A stretch of DNA of 64,000 bases from Paenibacillus ehimensis NBRC 15659 (GCF_004000785.1 NZ_BILX01000005.1:147470-211469), one strand, 5' to 3'; shown: positions 15,304 through 24,072, counted from the first letter of the stretch. Notes: a model not told the origin generated them from the sequence alone. A program made the numbers and translations.

Positions 15304-16317
15304 TCAATATTGAACGCGCCTGTAATACCTTCTGGTCGTTAAAGGGTGGTTGCGGACATGTTCCAGATGACAGCTTACGCGTTCGAGCAAGGCCGCCGCG
15401 ACGATCGGCGACACATATTTCCGGTAGGCTAGCGATATGCCCGCCAGCTCGTAGTCCGCCGTATCGAATACGGTCAGCTCGTCCGTATAGCTCTTGGCAA
15501 AACGCTCCACCCGATCCATCAGCGGACGGGTCTCATCCTCGCCTTTGAGCAGGATCAGACTCATGTCCTTCTCGATCAATTCGAGCGCTCCATGAAAGAA
15601 ATCGGAGGCATGGACCGGTCTTGTTTTGATCCACTGCATTTCCTCCAGAATACACATGGCGTAGTAATACGCCTCGCCCCAGGTGTTCCCGGAGCCGACC
15701 ATCATATGATAGTCTTCGTTCCGGTAACGCTCGGCAAAAGCTTTCGCACGCTCCTCCGTTCGTTCCTTCACGTCAAGCAGCGCTTCGGGAAGCCGCTCCC
15801 ACTCCGCGACCAAGCGGTCATAATCGGGAAACTCCCCTCTATTATACATAATCCGGAAAGCCAACAAATAAAATTGGATGAAAAAAGATTCGCAGGACGT
15901 ATCGTCCTCGGCGAAATTGACGATGCTGTAATCGGTCAGCCCGGCTAACGGAGTCCCGGCTTTGCCTGTAAAGCTGATTGTCACTGCTCCCCGGTCCTTG
16001 CAATATTGTGCCGCTTCGACGGTTTCCTGGGTCGTGCCGGACAAGGAAGCCAGAACGACAAGCGACCGCTCGTTCAAATGCTTATGATCCATCGTCACGA
16101 ACTCGGCGGCAATTTCCCGATACACCGGAAGCGTCGAGTGAGTCCGAAGCACGTATTCGGCGGGCGACATCAAGATTCCCGCGCCTCCCGAACCGATCAG
16201 AAACAAGTTCGTAAAGCCGCGCGCGGTGATCTCCTCGATGGCTTGATTGATTGGTTCCCGGCAAGCGACGGCGCCGCCCTGGATTCGCTTATAACGGTCT
16301 CTGTCGAAATTGAACAT
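15304..16317 (-). CDS. frlB: FrlB-like sugar-amine 6-phosphate deglycase (SIS protein), copy 2
   Basis: A 337-residue two-SIS-domain protein, the same length as the copy at 9574 and clearly paralogous (LIGSGGAGILMS, ASLSGTTQETVE, tail NHPLTTRRYYRRVQY). The putative catalytic Glu and His fall in ILEEMQW and DFFHGA. The neighbours of the second residue differ from copy 1 (ASDFFHG against AAEFFHG), as do the residues in the entry loop (IKTRPVH against IHAKSIH), which may mean a different amino acid moiety. ATG 16317 has GGGAGG 9 nt upstream; the open frame continues to a TTG at 16371 without a ribosome site. It is sixth in the binding-protein operon. Confidence 0.88.
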   Translation of the reverse strand: MFNFDRDRYKRIQGGAVACREPINQAIEEITARGFTNLFLIGSGGAGILMSPAEYVLRTHSTLPVYREIAAEFVTMDHKHLNERSLVVLASLSGTTQETVEAAQYCKDRGAVTISFTGKAGTPLAGLTDYSIVNFAEDDTSCESFFIQFYLLAFRIMYNRGEFPDYDRLVAEWERLPEALLDVKERTEERAKAFAERYRNEDYHMMVGSGNTWGEAYYYAMCILEEMQWIKTRPVHASDFFHGALELIEKDMSLILLKGEDETRPLMDRVERFAKSYTDELTVFDTADYELAGISLAYRKYVSPIVAAALLERVSCHLEHVRNHPLTTRRYYRRVQY

Positions 16318-16363
16318 GTGGATTTGCCTCCCGGTGTGTGAATTTTTCCACGATTGGTTTTCA

Positions 16364-17188
16364 TTATCCAAGCGCCTCGCGAATCGCCTGCAGCCCCTTT
16401 TTTAAAGGCCCGATCGGATCAAGCAGGTACCGTTCCGCACAGATTTCGAGGGTCAGGTACCCTTGGTAGCCGTGCTTCGAGAGCTGATTCAAATAAGCGC
16501 GCAGGGGAAGCTGACCGTCCCCCCAAGTCAGATGATCGCTATCGATAAAATGGATATGGCGCAGATCGTTCCCCAGCACTTGAAAGCAGTCGTCGAACGA
16601 TTCGCCCGCGGCATGCATCGGACAGGTATCGACAATCGCCTTCAGCCGGTCGGAGCCGACCTCCCGCAGCATTCGGGCCTGCGTCTCCGTGTTCGTCACC
16701 AGATTGGATTCGAAAGGCTCCAGCTGCTCCAGCACCATCGTCATCCCCAGCTCCTCCGCCTTGCGGGAGAGCTGCTGCAGCGAGTCGCGCGAGCGCTCCC
16801 ACGCCTCTCCGACCGGCTCGTTGCGGTATCCCCATCCGGGCACGATCTGGAAGAGGTCCGACCCAAGCTCCGCCGCGGCATCCAGCGCTTTCGTAAAGTA
16901 GCGGAGACTGCGGTCGCGAATGTCCTTCTCCCTGGCGGCGATATTGACCGGGTACACGCACTGCTCGGGCGTGAAGCAGACGAGGTTCAAGCCTCTCCGC
17001 TCGATTTCTCTTCGAATGCCGCCGACCTGGCGCAGCGTTACATCCTCCACATACAGATGAGGCGATCCTCCCCACAGCTCGATATGCTCCAATCCGAGCT
17101 CGAGCATGGCGTCCAGAAAATAATCCAGCGAATACAGCAGAAAATGCTCGTTCATTCCTGCGAACCGCGTCAGCGGAATCGTTCCCAT
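16364..17188 (-). CDS. FrlC-like sugar phosphate isomerase/epimerase, copy 2
   Basis: A 274-residue TIM-barrel protein of the FrlC-like group with HIELWGGSPHLYV and CFTPEQCVYPVNIAA near the N-terminus. Metal ligands can be placed in VLEQLEPFESNLV, IVDTCPMHA, IHFIDSDH and LTLEICAERY. Its ATG overlaps the stop of copy 1 (TGATG), with GGAGG 8 nt upstream, so the two are translationally coupled. The region after the fourth ligand has DHLTWGDGQLPL, where copies 1 and 3 have GSPQGH or GTPSGH. The difference in this active-site loop suggests a distinct substrate. Confidence 0.87.
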   Translation of the reverse strand: MGTIPLTRFAGMNEHFLLYSLDYFLDAMLELGLEHIELWGGSPHLYVEDVTLRQVGGIRREIERRGLNLVCFTPEQCVYPVNIAAREKDIRDRSLRYFTKALDAAAELGSDLFQIVPGWGYRNEPVGEAWERSRDSLQQLSRKAEELGMTMVLEQLEPFESNLVTNTETQARMLREVGSDRLKAIVDTCPMHAAGESFDDCFQVLGNDLRHIHFIDSDHLTWGDGQLPLRAYLNQLSKHGYQGYLTLEICAERYLLDPIGPLKKGLQAIREALG

Positions 17189-18048
17189 CAGGGCTTCCTC
17201 CCTTCCGGCCCCTGCAGGCCCAACGCCCTTCGGATCGTGTCAATCGATTGCTCCAAATGCCGGTCGGGCTCCAAGTAATGCTTGGCTCCGCACGTCTCCA
17301 GGCCGATGTACCCTTGATATCCCCGTTCGCCCAGCTCCTTCAAGAACGAGGCGAGCGGCAGGTTTCCCGACCCGAGCGGCACGTGCCCCTGCGGACTGCC
17401 GTCGCACAAGTGGATATGGTTCACGCGTTCCCCCAATTCGGTAAAATAAGCTTCCAGCGAGTCCCCCGCGACGACCATCGGCACCGTATCCACATTGCAG
17501 CCCAAATGCGGCGATCCGATCTCTTGCATCATCCGTTGGGCGGTGTGCAGATTATGAACGAGGTTCGACTCGTGGTACAGCAGCGGCTCCATCGTCAGGC
17601 GGATCCCAAGCGTCTCCGCTTTTCTGGCGATGAGCTCGATAGCGTCTCTGGACCTTTTCCAGGCGTCGTCCGTCGGTTTATCGTAATACCCTCTCCCCGC
17701 CACGATTTGCATCAGACCGGTGCCGAGCTCGGACGCGATATCCAAGCTTTTGAGCGCGTAGGCTATGCTGCGCCGGCGCAAAGCCTCGTCTTCGGCCGCA
17801 AGGTTGATCGGATAGACGCACGTTTCCGGCGTGAAGCAAGCGATCGCAAGCCCGCGGGCTTCGATTCCGCGCCGGAGGCGGCTCACATCGGACAGCTTCA
17901 AGTCTTCAATCGGCACGTGCGGCGAGCCGCCCCATAATTCGACGGCCTGCAGCTCCAGCGAAACCAGCTTATCGAGAAAGTAATCCAGCGGATACAGCAC
18001 ATAGTGAATATTCATCGGCGCAATTTGAGACATCGTCACGGTTCCCAC
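17188..18048 (-). CDS. FrlC-like sugar phosphate isomerase/epimerase, copy 1
   Basis: A 286-residue TIM-barrel epimerase of the FrlC type with AVELWGGSPHVPI and CFTPETCVYPINLAA. Likely metal ligands lie in TMEPLLYHESNLV, NVDTVPMVV, HIHLCDGSP and IGLETCGA. The start is GTG 18048, with AGGGGTGAT upstream overlapping the stop of the preceding permease gene. FrlC interconverts psicoselysine and fructoselysine; three paralogs in one locus suggest that several C3 or other epimers of sugar-amine substrates are fed into one pathway. That division of labour is inference. Confidence 0.87.
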   Translation of the reverse strand: MGTVTMSQIAPMNIHYVLYPLDYFLDKLVSLELQAVELWGGSPHVPIEDLKLSDVSRLRRGIEARGLAIACFTPETCVYPINLAAEDEALRRRSIAYALKSLDIASELGTGLMQIVAGRGYYDKPTDDAWKRSRDAIELIARKAETLGIRLTMEPLLYHESNLVHNLHTAQRMMQEIGSPHLGCNVDTVPMVVAGDSLEAYFTELGERVNHIHLCDGSPQGHVPLGSGNLPLASFLKELGERGYQGYIGLETCGAKHYLEPDRHLEQSIDTIRRALGLQGPEGRKP

Positions 18049-18054
18049 GCCCGA

Positions 18055-18888
18055 TCACCCCTTTACGCTTCCTGCCGACAATCCGCGGACGAATTGCCGT
18101 TGGAACAGGATAAAGACAATAATCATAGGCAGCGCCGCCATCGATAACGCGGCTAACTGCATGCCGAAGCCGGCGGTCAGTCTGCCTTTCAGGTTCAGGA
18201 TGCCGACCGGAATCGTCCATTGGTTGCCGTTTTCGAGGAACGTGATCGCGAACATAAATTCATTCCAGATGACGATCGTCGCAAGCAAAGCCGCAGAGAT
18301 GATAATCGGCCGGCTCATCGGAATAATGACGCTCCACAGAAGCTTCCACGAATTCCCGCCGTCCAGAAAGGTCGCCTCCTCCACATCCCGCGGGATCGAT
18401 AAGAAGTAAGAGCGGATCAAGAAGACGGAGAAAGGAATCTGAAAAGCCGCATATGGAATAATGAGCCCCCAATACGTGTTGTACAGATGAAACAATTTTA
18501 AGATTTGATATAAAGAGACGATGCTTGCTTGGGGAGCCATCATCAGTCCGCTTAATATAATCAAAAAGATGACGTGCCTCCCTTTAAACTGAAACCGGGA
18601 GATCGCGTAAGCAGCCAGCGTGCTGATCAGCACGGCCAGCAGGACGGACACCGTGGTAACGAAGACGCTGTTGAAAAAATACCGTCCCACCCCCGACTCC
18701 CAGGCGACTTGGAAGTTGCTGAATTTCCACTGCTTCGGCAAAATCCAGCTGTTGGCAAAAAACTCCTGATTGTTCTTGAAGCCGTTCATCATCATCCACA
18801 GAATCGGATATATCACGCTTAAGGCGTACAGGACAAAAAAGGCGAGCAGCAACCAGAAGAAAATACGGCTTTTTATTGTTCTGTGCAC
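18055..18888 (-). CDS. carbohydrate ABC transporter permease (MalG-like)
   Basis: A 277-residue inner-membrane permease with six helices, of the CUT1 family second-permease type. The EAA loop that docks the ATPase reads EEATFLDGGNSWKLLWSVII. The start is taken as GTG 18888, since AGGAGG (18899-18904) lies 10 nt upstream and is part of the stop region of the upstream permease; an open frame up to 18942 would overlap that gene by 40 nt. It pairs with the permease at 18903. No ATPase gene is present in the locus, so a shared MsmX-type ATPase elsewhere is likely, as for the B. subtilis frl importer. Confidence 0.88.
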   Translation of the reverse strand: MHRTIKSRIFFWLLLAFFVLYALSVIYPILWMMMNGFKNNQEFFANSWILPKQWKFSNFQVAWESGVGRYFFNSVFVTTVSVLLAVLISTLAAYAISRFQFKGRHVIFLIILSGLMMAPQASIVSLYQILKLFHLYNTYWGLIIPYAAFQIPFSVFLIRSYFLSIPRDVEEATFLDGGNSWKLLWSVIIPMSRPIIISAALLATIVIWNEFMFAITFLENGNQWTIPVGILNLKGRLTAGFGMQLAALSMAALPMIIVFILFQRQFVRGLSAGSVKG

Positions 18889-18902
18889 GTTCCTTTCGCC
18901 TC

Positions 18903-19787
18903 CTAGTCGTCTTTGGCCGTACCGGATAGTTTGATTTGACATAGGGACAGGAGCATCGTAATCACGAAGACGACCGTCGCAATCGAAGCGGCATAGCCCA
19001 TTTCATCGTTCCGGAAGGCCGCGCGGTACAGCATGGTGCCCAGGACCTCCGTAGAGCGGCCGGGACCGCCCGAGGTCAAAATGTAAATTTCGTCGAACAG
19101 CTTGTATGCGCCCAGCACCGTGATCATCGACGCGACCAGAATCATCTCTTTGACGCTAGGGAGCGTCACGGCGAAAAAGCTCCGGACGGGACCCGCCCCG
19201 TCCAGATCGGCGGCTTCGTAGAAATCCTTCGGGATATTATGCATCGCGATCAAGAACAGCATCACGTTATAGCCGATATACTGCCATTGGGACACCCAGA
19301 TCGCCGCATAAATGGCCAGATTGCTGTCTCCCAGCCAAGGCTGCGCCAAGGAATGCAGACCCAGTGCCTTTAAGCCCAGGTTGATGATGCCCGTATCCGG
19401 GTTATAGATAAACTGCCACAGCAAGCCGATCACCACGAACGAGATCACGGAAGGAATAAAAAATACGGTGCGGAAAAAAGGCTGCATCTTCTGAAACAGC
19501 TTATGCTCCAGGATGGCGGCAATCACGAGGGCCGCGCCGACCTGAAACACAAAAGAAATGACGGCATACAGCGTATTGTTGCGGATCGCCGTGTAAAATA
19601 CGGGATCGGCGAACAACCTTTTAAAGTTATCGAAGCCGATATAGGTCTTATTCGGGGAAAAGGCATTGAAGCTGAACAGGCTATAGTATAGATTCAAGGC
19701 TAACGGAGCGAGAACAAAAACGCTTACAAACACCAAAGCCGGTAAGGCGTACAAGCTTGCCAGCCTGCGATTCCGGAAAACATTCAT
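18903..19787 (-). CDS. carbohydrate ABC transporter permease (MalF-like)
   Basis: A 294-residue permease with six predicted helices, the first-permease type of CUT1 importers. The EAA motif is EAADLDGAGPVRSFFAVTLP near residue 195. It lies between the binding protein and the second permease with short gaps, so the three are one importer. By context it brings in fructosamines or sugar-amine conjugates. Confidence 0.9.
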   Translation of the reverse strand: MNVFRNRRLASLYALPALVFVSVFVLAPLALNLYYSLFSFNAFSPNKTYIGFDNFKRLFADPVFYTAIRNNTLYAVISFVFQVGAALVIAAILEHKLFQKMQPFFRTVFFIPSVISFVVIGLLWQFIYNPDTGIINLGLKALGLHSLAQPWLGDSNLAIYAAIWVSQWQYIGYNVMLFLIAMHNIPKDFYEAADLDGAGPVRSFFAVTLPSVKEMILVASMITVLGAYKLFDEIYILTSGGPGRSTEVLGTMLYRAAFRNDEMGYAASIATVVFVITMLLSLCQIKLSGTAKDD

Positions 19788-19853
19788 GTGCCTTTTCTCC
19801 TTTCGGGAAAATCAAGGGGCTGCCGATTCGGCCCCCCTTGACGGGGACTCCGG

Positions 19854-21158
19854 TTATTTAAGCTCTTTGACTTCCTTGGCGACCTGCTGGACTTCCTTCA
19901 TGATGTCCTCAGGCGACTTGAAGCCTTCCATCAGCGGAGCGGCAGAGGTCCAGTATTCGTCGACCAGCTTGGAGTTAATTTGCACGTCGAGCCATTCGTT
20001 CACCCCGCGATCCAACAGGAGCTGCATGGCTTTAACGTTTTGCGGGAACGAAGTTTCTTTGTTGACCGCGCCGATGACGGAGCTTTGCCATGTGTTCATC
20101 TTCACCATTTTTTCCGCATTCGCCTTGCTGGTCAAAAATTTCAGGAAATCGATGGCTTCGTCCGGATGCTTGGACTCGGACGAGACGACGAAGCCGTCCG
20201 CTCCTCCGACAATGGACTTCAGATCGCCGTCCTCCCCTTCCATCGGCGGCATCGGGAACACGTCCCAGTTATCCCCCATCGCCTCGACCATTTGCGGGAA
20301 TTCTTCGGAGTAGGAGTAGTACATCGCGCTTTTGCCGGCCAGGAACGATTGGAGCGCCATATCGGCCGGGGTCGTATTGACGTTCGAGTTAAAGTAGCCT
20401 TTGTCTTGCAGCTCCTTGAATTTTTTAAGCGCATCGACATAGCCGGGATTCGTCCACTCGCCGGTCTTGTAATTGTAATCCTTCGCGCGGACTTCCGGAT
20501 TAACCATCATGAGATTGAAGGCCGTCTCGTAATGAATCGATGCCCAGATATCTTGCTGGCCGTAGGCGATTGGCGTTACGCCCGCGTTTTTCAGGGTCTC
20601 GCATAATTTCATGAACTCGTCGTACGTTTTAGGCTCCTGCAATTGATGCTTGGCGAAAATTTCTTTATTGTACACGAAAAACTTGCCTAATAGACGCAGC
20701 GGAATCCCGTAGGTCTTCCCTTCATATTGATAAGACTTCAACGCCGAAGGAATGAAGCTGTTTTTCCATGCCGGATCGTTCTCCAGATAGGAGCTTACAT
20801 CCTTGACCACACCGGCCCGAATATATTTTTGGGCATATTCACTGCCCCAGGAGAAGAAAATATCCGGTACGTCGCTGCCTCCCAGAATGACCTTCATTTT
20901 ATCCTTCAACGTCTCGTCATAAATGGCCTCCGCCTGAATCTTGATGTTCGGATGGCTTTGCTCGTATTCCTTGATCACTTCATCGAAATAGCCGCTGTAA
21001 ACGGGCTGCGGCCAGGACCGGAGCACCTTGAGCGTAATTTGTTTGCCGTCGCCGGCCGCCTTGCCGCCGCCTTCATCGGAGTTGGAGTTGGAGCAAGCCG
21101 TCATCGTCAGCGCCAAGCACAGGGTTACCGTCGTGGCCAAGCTAATTGTTTTGTTCAT
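19854..21158 (-). CDS. extracellular sugar-binding lipoprotein of the fructosamine importer
   Basis: A 434-residue CUT1 solute-binding protein (cluster B). The N-terminus MNKTISLATTVTLCLALTM ends in the lipobox MTAC, so it is anchored as a lipoprotein outside the cell. ATG 21158 is chosen because GGGAG lies 8 nt upstream; ATG 21167 is only 3 nt from it. The mature protein starts with a Ser/Asn/Gly linker and has typical motifs such as YGIPLRLLGKFFVYNKEIF. It heads the long operon (binding protein, two permeases, two FrlC-like, FrlB-like, HAD, GntR) just downstream of operator copy 6, and corresponds in role to B. subtilis FrlO. Confidence 0.92.
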   Translation of the reverse strand: MNKTISLATTVTLCLALTMTACSNSNSDEGGGKAAGDGKQITLKVLRSWPQPVYSGYFDEVIKEYEQSHPNIKIQAEAIYDETLKDKMKVILGGSDVPDIFFSWGSEYAQKYIRAGVVKDVSSYLENDPAWKNSFIPSALKSYQYEGKTYGIPLRLLGKFFVYNKEIFAKHQLQEPKTYDEFMKLCETLKNAGVTPIAYGQQDIWASIHYETAFNLMMVNPEVRAKDYNYKTGEWTNPGYVDALKKFKELQDKGYFNSNVNTTPADMALQSFLAGKSAMYYSYSEEFPQMVEAMGDNWDVFPMPPMEGEDGDLKSIVGGADGFVVSSESKHPDEAIDFLKFLTSKANAEKMVKMNTWQSSVIGAVNKETSFPQNVKAMQLLLDRGVNEWLDVQINSKLVDEYWTSAAPLMEGFKSPEDIMKEVQQVAKEVKELK

Positions 21159-21184
21159 AGCATTCACTCCCGCCTTTTCGTTAT

Positions 21185-21198
21185 ATGGTATATACCAT
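21185..21198. promoter_or_regulatory. regulon operator copy 6
   Basis: ATGGTATATACCAT, 27 nt before the binding-protein start. A weak -35/-10 pair (TTGGCT, 17 nt, TCAAAT on the minus strand) lies directly upstream, so the operator would cover the transcription start. Confidence 0.8.
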
Positions 21199-21269
21199 TT
21201 ATTTGAAGCTTCAGCTCTCTTGCAGCCAAGAGGCCGATAGGAAGCAAACCAACCGTTTTTTCGTCCTGT

Positions 21270-22229
21270 TCAGATCGATAAATTTTGCAGGATCGTCGCC
21301 AGTGATATGTCGCTTTGATTCTCTTGTCGAATCGGGTCGTCGTACCGGTGCGCCACGATTCTATTATTTACGATGCCAAGCAGCCTGCCCCGCTCGCCGC
21401 GGGTTAGCAGATGAACGGCCTCCACGCCCCAGCGGCTTCCCAGCACCCTGTCCGCCGCCGTCGGACTTCCGCCTCGTTGAAGGTGGCCGAGCACGGTGGT
21501 CCGGACGTCGTAGCCCGCCATCGCTTTGATGCGGCTTGCAATATCCGCGCCCGATCCGACGCCCTCCGCCGAAAGAATGATGCTGTGCCGCTTGCCGTCC
21601 CGGATCGAAGCCTGCAATTTCCGGATCAGATCCTCGATTCTAAATTCGATCTCCGGCACGATCACATATTCCGCGCCGCAGGCGACCCCGGCCCATAGGG
21701 CGATGCTGCCGCTGTGGCGTCCCATCACCTCGATCAGGCCGATCCGGTCATGAGAGAACGAGGTGTCCCGGATCCGGTCGGCCGCTTCCACCACGGTATT
21801 GACGGCCGTATCGAAGCCCAGGGTCATCTCCGTTCCCGGCATGTCGTTGTCGATCGTTCCCGGGATGCAGACGGTAGCGACGCCTTCCGCCTCCAGCTTC
21901 TTGGCTCCCTCGAAGGACCCGTTCCCGCCGATCACGACGACCCCTTCGATCCCGGAAGCTTGGAGCTGCCTGACCGCTTGGGCTCTGCCTTCCGCGGTCC
22001 GGAACCTTTCCGACCGGCTGGTCTGCAGCATCGTTCCGCCGCGATGAATAATTCCTCCCACATCGCGCTCCGACAGCCTTCTGATTTTCCCCTCGATCAG
22101 CCCCTCGTAGCCTCCGTATACCCCGCATACCTCGCAGCCTAGACGGATGCCCTCCCGAACAACGGCCCGGATGGCGACATTCATGCCCGGAGCGTCCCCG
22201 CCGCTTGTCAATACAGCTATTTTTCTCAT
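21270..22229 (-). CDS. pfkA: 6-phosphofructokinase, probably a second, locus-specific copy
   Basis: A 319-residue ATP-type phosphofructokinase, exactly the length of Bacillus PfkA; it makes fructose 1,6-bisphosphate from fructose 6-phosphate. SGGDAPGMN, PGTIDND (catalytic Asp), GRHSGSIALWAG and LGHLQRGGSP are all present. The nucleotide/Mg loop reads IGGNGSF in place of the usual IGGDGSY: the Gly that marks ATP use is kept, but the preceding Asp is Asn. ATG 22229 follows AGGGGGG; a TTG further up lacks a site. The gene has its own promoter and operator copy 7, and no pykA is adjacent, unlike the housekeeping pfkA. It may drain hexose phosphate made by the deglycases. Confidence 0.9.
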   Translation of the reverse strand: MRKIAVLTSGGDAPGMNVAIRAVVREGIRLGCEVCGVYGGYEGLIEGKIRRLSERDVGGIIHRGGTMLQTSRSERFRTAEGRAQAVRQLQASGIEGVVVIGGNGSFEGAKKLEAEGVATVCIPGTIDNDMPGTEMTLGFDTAVNTVVEAADRIRDTSFSHDRIGLIEVMGRHSGSIALWAGVACGAEYVIVPEIEFRIEDLIRKLQASIRDGKRHSIILSAEGVGSGADIASRIKAMAGYDVRTTVLGHLQRGGSPTAADRVLGSRWGVEAVHLLTRGERGRLLGIVNNRIVAHRYDDPIRQENQSDISLATILQNLSI

Positions 22230-22269
22230 CCGTATCCCCCCTAAGTCCAAAATTGTGTAAGCGTTTTAA

Positions 22270-22281
22270 TGGTATATACCA
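22270..22281. promoter_or_regulatory. regulon operator copy 7
   Basis: TGGTATATACCA, directly adjoining the -10 box of the pfkA promoter and 40 nt before its start. Confidence 0.8.
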
Positions 22282-22310
22282 ATATTACATGACTTCCTCC
22301 GTTCCCGCAA
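22282..22310 (-). promoter_or_regulatory. pfkA promoter
   Basis: On the minus strand TTGCGG, a 17-nt spacer and TAATAT, immediately followed by operator copy 7. Confidence 0.6.
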
Positions 22311-22352
22311 GTCTTTTCTTCCGCGGCTGTGTAAAGGATCGAGATGTACATG

Positions 22353-22415
22353 AAAAAAGGGCCTCCGGCCGTCGTATAACAAGGTTCATCCCTGCTTCCG
22401 AACGGCCCAAGGCCC
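22353..22415 (-). terminator. terminator of the Mhq-like operon
   Basis: On the minus strand GGGCCT/AGGCCC and GGCCGT/ACGGCC form a long two-part stem followed by TTTTTT. It lies 54 nt after the esterase stop. Confidence 0.8.
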
Positions 22416-22468
22416 GTCTGCTTTATGCAAAACCTTTCCTGCCGGCGTTTTGTCCCGTCGATGACGAG

Positions 22469-23080
22469 TTACAACCCGAAATGCTCTTGGAACCAAGCTG
22501 CGGCCGCATCGGCTTCCATCGGCGTAAGCTGATGGCCGTACCGCTCCCAATGGACCGTCACCGAAGCTCCCGCCCCGCGAAGCAGTCCCTCCAGCTCTTC
22601 GGTTTCGCGGGCCGAACAGATTGGATCGTTCGTCCCCGCTCCGATGAAGACCGGGAGACCGGACAGCTCCGGGAGCACGATGCCTCTTCGCGGAACCATG
22701 GGATGGTGAAGAATCGCGCCTTGCAGGGCATCCCGGTAATGAAACAGCAGACTGCCCGCGATGTTGGCTCCGTTGGAATAGCCTACCCCGACGAGGCGGC
22801 TGCGGTCGAATCCGTACTGCTTTGCGGCTTGATCCAAAAACTCGCTGACTTCCTGCGTGCGGAAGACAAGGTCCTCTTCGTCGAACACGCCTTCGGCGAG
22901 CCGGCGGAAGAAGCGGGACATGCCGTTTTCCAGCACATTGCCCCGAAGGCTGAGTACGGAGGAGTCCGGCGCTATGCGCTTTGCCAGCGGAAGCAGGTCC
23001 CGCTCCGTTCCCCCCGTCCCATGGAAGAGCACCAAGGTCGGCGCCTCTTCGCGGCTTCCCTTTTCGAAGATATGCTTCAT
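22469..23080 (-). CDS. alpha/beta hydrolase, carboxylesterase (MhqD-like)
   Basis: A 203-residue serine hydrolase of the phospholipase/carboxylesterase family. The nucleophile elbow is GVGYSNGAN (Ser near 115), with the catalytic Asp in GTNDPI and His in RYGHQLT. In B. subtilis the homologous MhqD belongs to the MhqR regulon that responds to hydroquinones and other electrophiles. The ATG overlaps the stop of the dioxygenase by 4 nt, so the two are coupled. Confidence 0.9.
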   Translation of the reverse strand: MKHIFEKGSREEAPTLVLFHGTGGTERDLLPLAKRIAPDSSVLSLRGNVLENGMSRFFRRLAEGVFDEEDLVFRTQEVSEFLDQAAKQYGFDRSRLVGVGYSNGANIAGSLLFHYRDALQGAILHHPMVPRRGIVLPELSGLPVFIGAGTNDPICSARETEELEGLLRGAGASVTVHWERYGHQLTPMEADAAAAWFQEHFGL

Positions 23081-24027
23081 GTGCGTTTCCCCTCCAATGC
23101 TCTCACTTCAATCGGCAGCAGATTCGCCTCGATCGCGGCGCGATGGGGCTCATACCACGCGGGCAGCATTAGCTTCTCGCCCAGCGTTTCGGCCGGTTCG
23201 TCACGGGTGAAGCCCGGCGGATCGGTCGCGATCTCGAACAGGATGCCTCCCGCCTCGCGGAAATAGAGCGCGTTGAAATATTGGCGGTCAATGATGGAGG
23301 TCGGGCGGTAGCCGTAGCTTTGCACTTCGCCCTGCCACCCGGCATGCTGCTCGTAATCCGCCGCGCGCCAGGCGATATGATGAACGGTTCCCGCGCCTTC
23401 GCTGCCCCGGCTCACCGCCGCGAGCGGCACATCAATCACGTTGCCGAGCTCCCCGGTGGACCGGAAGCGGGCATACTCGGCGTCTTCCGCGACTTTCTCC
23501 AAGCCGAGCAGATGCACCAGCGCGTCCATCGTTTTGTTCGGGTCGGTGCTGAATAGCACGGCGCCTCCGAAGCCCTTGATCGCCTTGTCGGCCGGAATCC
23601 CGCCGAACGCCCATCCGCTGTTCGGACCTTCCTCTCGTTCGACCAGTTCCAGACGCAGCCCTTCATTGTCCTGGAATTGCAGGGACGTCTCCGAGAAGCG
23701 GCTTGCCTTGGTCACCGCAATGCCGAAGCTTGCGAGACGGTCCTCCCAATACCCGAGAGCGCCTGCAGGGACGGCATACGTCGTTATGCCGACTTGACCG
23801 CCGCCGACCCGGCCTTTGCGCGAGTTCGGCCAAGGGAAGAACGTCACGATCGTTCCCGGGCTTCCCGCTTCGTTGCCGAAGTACAGATGGTATACCTCGG
23901 GAGCGTCGAAATTGATCGTTTTCTTCACCAGACGCAGCCCCAGAATGCCTGCGTAAAAATCGACATTGCCCTGCGGATCGCTTGCAAAAGCCGTAATATG
24001 ATGAATACCGGATGTTTGTAATGTCAT
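23077..24027 (-). CDS. ring-cleaving (extradiol-type) dioxygenase, MhqO/MhqA-like
   Basis: A 316-residue protein with two VOC modules, about residues 5-135 and 150-290. Metal ligands of this family are His in GIHHITAF, His in TVHHIAWR and Glu in ILFEIATD. MhqO-type enzymes are thought to open the ring of hydroquinones during quinone stress. ATG 24027 has GAGGAGG 7 nt upstream; earlier in-frame ATG codons lack this. It is the middle gene of a doxX-dioxygenase-esterase operon. Confidence 0.92.
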   Translation of the reverse strand: MTLQTSGIHHITAFASDPQGNVDFYAGILGLRLVKKTINFDAPEVYHLYFGNEAGSPGTIVTFFPWPNSRKGRVGGGQVGITTYAVPAGALGYWEDRLASFGIAVTKASRFSETSLQFQDNEGLRLELVEREEGPNSGWAFGGIPADKAIKGFGGAVLFSTDPNKTMDALVHLLGLEKVAEDAEYARFRSTGELGNVIDVPLAAVSRGSEGAGTVHHIAWRAADYEQHAGWQGEVQSYGYRPTSIIDRQYFNALYFREAGGILFEIATDPPGFTRDEPAETLGEKLMLPAWYEPHRAAIEANLLPIEVRALEGKRT

Positions 24028-24072
24028 GGGAAATCCTCCTCTATCCTTAGTCATCTCATGATCCGTGCCAAA

